Shown here: piece after piece, positions 14,933 to 16,896 of the stretch
How the letters are laid out: each line of letters opens with the position of its first letter
How positions within the stretch are numbered: position 1 is the stretch's first letter
NCBI GenBank assembly: GCA_027323595.1
Contig: DAHWBL010000060.1
Coordinates: forward strand, 1-16,896
DNA length: 16,896 bases
From: Acetobacteraceae bacterium
GTDB taxonomy: Bacteria > Pseudomonadota > Alphaproteobacteria > Acetobacterales > Acetobacteraceae
Reading direction: 5' to 3'
Position numbers and translations under genes: made by a program
The notes under the pieces: generated by a model
Told to the model about the DNA's origin: nothing
Database searches by the model: none
Seen by the model: only the letters and a program-made list of their open reading frames with translations

Positions 14933-15708
14933 CAGTGCGCCATCTCGATCTGGCGCACCGGCAGCCCGGCCGCGGCCAGCGCCTGCTTCACCGCGGGAAC
15001 GGTGAAGGTGCCGAAGTGAAACACGCTCGCCGCCAGCAATCCGGTCGCACCGGCGCGCGCGCCCTCGACGAAATGCGCCAGCGTGCCCACCCCGCCCGAG
15101 GCGATCACCGGCACCCGCACCGCCCCGCACGCAGCCCTGAGCAGCTCCAGATCGAATCCCTTTCCGGTGCCGTCACGATCCATCGAGGTGAGCAGAATCT
15201 CGCCCGCCCCTCGTGCCGCGACATCGCGGCACCAGGCGATCGCATCCATCCCGGTCTCGCGCCGGCCGCCATGGGTGAAGATTTCCCATCTCCCCGGCCC
15301 GACCGCGCGCGCATCCACCGCGACCACCACACACTGGCTGCCGAATTTCTCCGCCGCCTCGTTGATCAGTTCGGGCCGGGCGATCGCGGCCGAGTTGATG
15401 CTGCATTTGTCCGCGCCCGCCAGCAGCAGCGCGCGCATGTCGCCCACCGAGCGAATCCCCCCGCCCACCGTCAGCGGCAGAAAAATCCGCGCCGCGGTGC
15501 GCGCCACCACATCGCGCATGGTGTCGCGGTTCTCGTGGCTCGCGGTGATGTCCAGAAAAGTCAGCTCGTCCGCGCCGGCGGCGTCATACACCGCCGCCTG
15601 CTCAACCGGGTCGCTGGCATCACGCAGCGAGACGAAATTCACACCCTTGACGACGCGCCCGTCCTTGACATCCAGACACGGAATGATCCGAAGCTTGAGC
15701 AAATCCAC
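14932..15708 (-). CDS. hisF: imidazole glycerol phosphate synthase cyclase subunit
   Basis: Cyclase half of the HisFH enzyme, which makes imidazole-glycerol phosphate and AICAR. It is a TIM barrel of 258 residues with RIIPCLDVKDGRVVKGVNF at the start, LPLTVGGGIRSVGD for phosphate binding, and the ILLTSMDRDGTGKG and PVIASGGVG blocks. Two starts compete: GTG 15708 (nine bases after AAGGAG) and TTG 15702 (nine bases after GGAGG). From the TTG the protein begins MLKLRIIPCLD and the catalytic acids fall exactly at D11 and D130, the usual family numbering, so the true start could be 15702. Its partners hisH and hisA are not in this window. The PEP-CTERM gene lies 61 bases upstream on the same strand. 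Confidence 0.96.
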   Translation of the reverse strand: MDLLKLRIIPCLDVKDGRVVKGVNFVSLRDASDPVEQAAVYDAAGADELTFLDITASHENRDTMRDVVARTAARIFLPLTVGGGIRSVGDMRALLLAGADKCSINSAAIARPELINEAAEKFGSQCVVVAVDARAVGPGRWEIFTHGGRRETGMDAIAWCRDVAARGAGEILLTSMDRDGTGKGFDLELLRAACGAVRVPVIASGGVGTLAHFVEGARAGATGLLAASVFHFGTFTVPAVKQALAAAGLPVRQIEMAH

Positions 15709-15745
15709 ACACCTCCACTCCTTTCTTTAGAGCGGTGCGGCCGTG

Positions 15746-15765
15746 TGCATGCAAGCCTGCATGCA
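15746..15765. repeat. TGCATGCA repeated around a 4-base loop (hairpin)
   Basis: Two copies of the self-complementary TGCATGCA are separated by AGCC, giving an eight-pair stem with a tetraloop. It lies five bases after the PEP-CTERM stop and upstream of the hisF ribosome binding site. No T-run follows on the minus strand, so it is not a standard terminator; it may be a weak attenuator, processing site or protein-binding dyad. Confidence 0.45.
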
Positions 15766-15769
15766 GCCG

Positions 15770-16276
15770 TCATCCTCGGCGCGCGCGCCAGCGCATACCG
15801 GCCAGCCCCAGCAGCGCGGTCAACAGCACGGCAAGGGGCGGCGGCTCGGGCACCGCGGCGATGCTGGCAACCCCGGCCCCGCTCTGCGCGCCAAGCGTCA
15901 CGATGAAGCTGTACTGCCCCGCCAGCAGCTGCCCCGTCGGCGCGATCACCGGCCCGAACAGGCTGAGCGTCGCGCCATCGGACAGCACCAGGTCGAACAT
16001 GCCCCCCTGGGCCGCCGAGGCCATCCACACCTGCGTCAACGACAGCGGACGATTGATCTGCCCAAGGGTGTAAACAAAATCCGCCCCCGTCAGCGCACCG
16101 GACCGCGGCAGGTCCGGCAGCGCGAACTGGAAGCCGAACTGCGCGCCCGGCCCGCTCTGCAGGCTGGCCACGACATCCTGGCCCCATTGGCCGGTTGCCG
16201 ACACACGCATCTGTCCAGCCTCGGCCGGGCACCCCAGCAGAAGCATCACCAGCAGCAAACGCAGAGTTCCGGGCAT
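15770..16276 (-). CDS. PEP-CTERM sorting domain protein
   Basis: A 168-residue exported protein of unknown function. It starts with a signal peptide (MPGTLR then LLLVMLLLGCPAEA; an LLGC lipobox-like stretch at 13–16 is an alternative to signal peptidase I cleavage near AEA–G). The middle is beta-rich and polar. It ends with a textbook PEP-CTERM signal: VPEP (142–145), a hydrophobic helix LAVLLTALLGLAG and the basic tail MRWRARRG. Such proteins are handled by an exosortase and often belong to exopolysaccharide or biofilm systems. The start ATG 16276 follows GGAG by eight bases, and an excellent promoter lies directly upstream. An in-frame TTG at 16297 is less likely. No exosortase or polysaccharide gene is in view. 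Confidence 0.85.
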   Translation of the reverse strand: MPGTLRLLLVMLLLGCPAEAGQMRVSATGQWGQDVVASLQSGPGAQFGFQFALPDLPRSGALTGADFVYTLGQINRPLSLTQVWMASAAQGGMFDLVLSDGATLSLFGPVIAPTGQLLAGQYSFIVTLGAQSGAGVASIAAVPEPPPLAVLLTALLGLAGMRWRARRG

Positions 16277-16300
16277 ATCCAACACTCCAATGTCCAAAAA

Positions 16301-16329
16301 ATAATACTATGTCTCAAAATATGGTGCAA
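16301..16329 (-). promoter_or_regulatory. sigma-70-type promoter of the PEP-CTERM gene
   Basis: On the minus strand TTGCAC (16329–16324) and TATTAT (16306–16301) are 17 bases apart, a strong match to the consensus, within an AT-rich island. Transcription would begin near 16294, leaving a leader of about 18 bases with the GGAG site. Confidence 0.65.
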
Positions 16330-16335
16330 GCTTGC
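16326..16335. promoter_or_regulatory. 10-bp palindrome in the divergent PEP-CTERM/murJ promoter region
   Basis: GCAAGCTTGC is a perfect dyad that overlaps the -35 box of the PEP-CTERM promoter and lies 38 bases before the murJ start. It could be a regulator site for either gene. The role is inferred from position alone. Confidence 0.3.
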
Positions 16336-16372
16336 GGTGGCCGCGACTCACCGAACCAGCTAGATGGCAGCC

Positions 16373-16896
16373 ATGCTCAAAGGCGTCCTCACCGTTGGCG
16401 GCTGGACCATGGCCAGCCGCATCGCCGGCTTCCTGCGCGACATCCTCATCGCCGCCTTCGCCGGCGCCGGCCCGGTGGCCGATGCGTTCTTCGTCGCCAA
16501 CCGCCTGCCCAACCTGTTCCGCCGCCTGTTCGGCGAAGGCGCCTTCAACGCCGCCTTCGTGCCCGAATTCGCCGGCATCCTGGCCACCGACGGCCCCGCC
16601 CCCGCGCAGCTCTTCGCCGAACAGGCGCTGGCGGTGCTCGCCACCTGGCTGATCGCGCTCACCATCCTGGGCGAAATCTTCATGCCGCAGCTGATGCTCG
16701 TGATGGCGCCCGGCTTCACCCGCGACCCGGCGAAATTCGCCCTCGCGGTCACCCTCTCGCGCATCACCTTTCCCTATCTGCTGCTGATCTGCCTCACCGC
16801 GCTGCTGTCAGGCGTGCTGAACGGGCTGGACCGCTTCGTCGCCGCCGCCGCCGCGCCGCTGCTGTACAATCTGTTCGCCATCGCCGGGCTGCTGGC
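16373..16896 (+). CDS. murJ: lipid II flippase MurJ (MviN), partial
   Basis: Multi-pass inner-membrane protein that flips the peptidoglycan precursor lipid II to the periplasmic side. The first 174 residues are visible; the gene runs off the right edge. The N-terminus MLKGVLTVGGWTMASRIAGF and the family hallmark block ADAFFVANRLPNLFRRLFGE followed by GAFNAAFVPEF are unmistakable. Further hydrophobic segments follow, including ALAVLATWLIALTILGEIF and PYLLLICLTALLSGVLNG. Two ATGs compete, 16364 and 16373; neither has a clear ribosome binding site, and I chose the second because family members usually begin ML(K/R). It is transcribed divergently from the PEP-CTERM gene. It is normally essential. 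Confidence 0.94.
   Translation, partial: MLKGVLTVGGWTMASRIAGFLRDILIAAFAGAGPVADAFFVANRLPNLFRRLFGEGAFNAAFVPEFAGILATDGPAPAQLFAEQALAVLATWLIALTILGEIFMPQLMLVMAPGFTRDPAKFALAVTLSRITFPYLLLICLTALLSGVLNGLDRFVAAAAAPLLYNLFAIAGLL

Noticed and set aside
14933..15130. Longer in-frame starts for hisE reaching into hisF
   Set aside because: The added residues are a shadow of the hisF coding sequence. The ATG at 14932 overlapping the hisF stop is the natural start.
16332..16652. A 106-codon plus-strand open frame overlapping the murJ start
   Set aside because: It is out of frame with the unmistakable MurJ N-terminus and consists of Pro/Ser/Ala-rich shadow sequence.

Overview
The window is high-GC, gene-dense DNA that looks like an alphaproteobacterium, most likely of the acetic-acid/acidophile family Acetobacteraceae. 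The basis is a fused transaldolase–phosphoglucose isomerase gene followed by gnd and zwf, the alphaproteobacterial form of the His and MurJ proteins, and a PEP-CTERM protein. This placement is an inference from gene content; no search was run. No rRNA, tRNA, CRISPR array, insertion sequence or prophage gene was seen.

Left part (1–4859). On the minus strand, an ABC importer of the NitT/TauT (SsuBC-like) type: the ATPase and the start of its permease, which runs off the left edge. Divergent from it is a two-gene unit: a small NTF2/SnoaL-fold protein and a maleylacetate reductase, an enzyme of aromatic ring-cleavage pathways. Then comes a single-chain LivH–LivM fusion, the membrane part of a branched-chain-amino-acid-type ABC importer, with no ATPase or binding protein beside it.

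Middle (4899–10249). A compact sugar-phosphate operon: the tal–pgi fusion, gnd (short-form 6-phosphogluconate dehydrogenase) and zwf (glucose-6-phosphate dehydrogenase). Together they cover the entry to, and a non-oxidative step of, the pentose phosphate pathway.

Aromatic operon (10321–14032). Five tightly packed genes: a VanA-type Rieske oxygenase, a GntR/FCD repressor-type regulator, the LigA-like and LigB-like subunits of an extradiol ring-cleavage dioxygenase, and an alpha/beta-hydrolase. A perfect 12-bp dyad (ATGGGATCCCAT) sits between candidate -35 and -10 boxes just upstream, a good candidate operator for the embedded GntR protein. Logically the operon hydroxylates or demethylates an aromatic acid, opens the ring, then hydrolyses a product. 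Its substrate is not known, and neither a reductase partner for the Rieske protein nor later pathway genes are in view. The maleylacetate reductase and the two transporters on the left may serve the same or a related catabolism.

Right part (14046–16896). Convergent with the aromatic operon, on the minus strand: PEP-CTERM protein, hisF, hisE (with an unusual Lys/Ala-rich N-terminal tail) and a HIT-family (HinT-like) protein. Divergent from the PEP-CTERM gene, across an AT-rich promoter region, is the start of murJ (lipid II flippase), which runs off the right edge.
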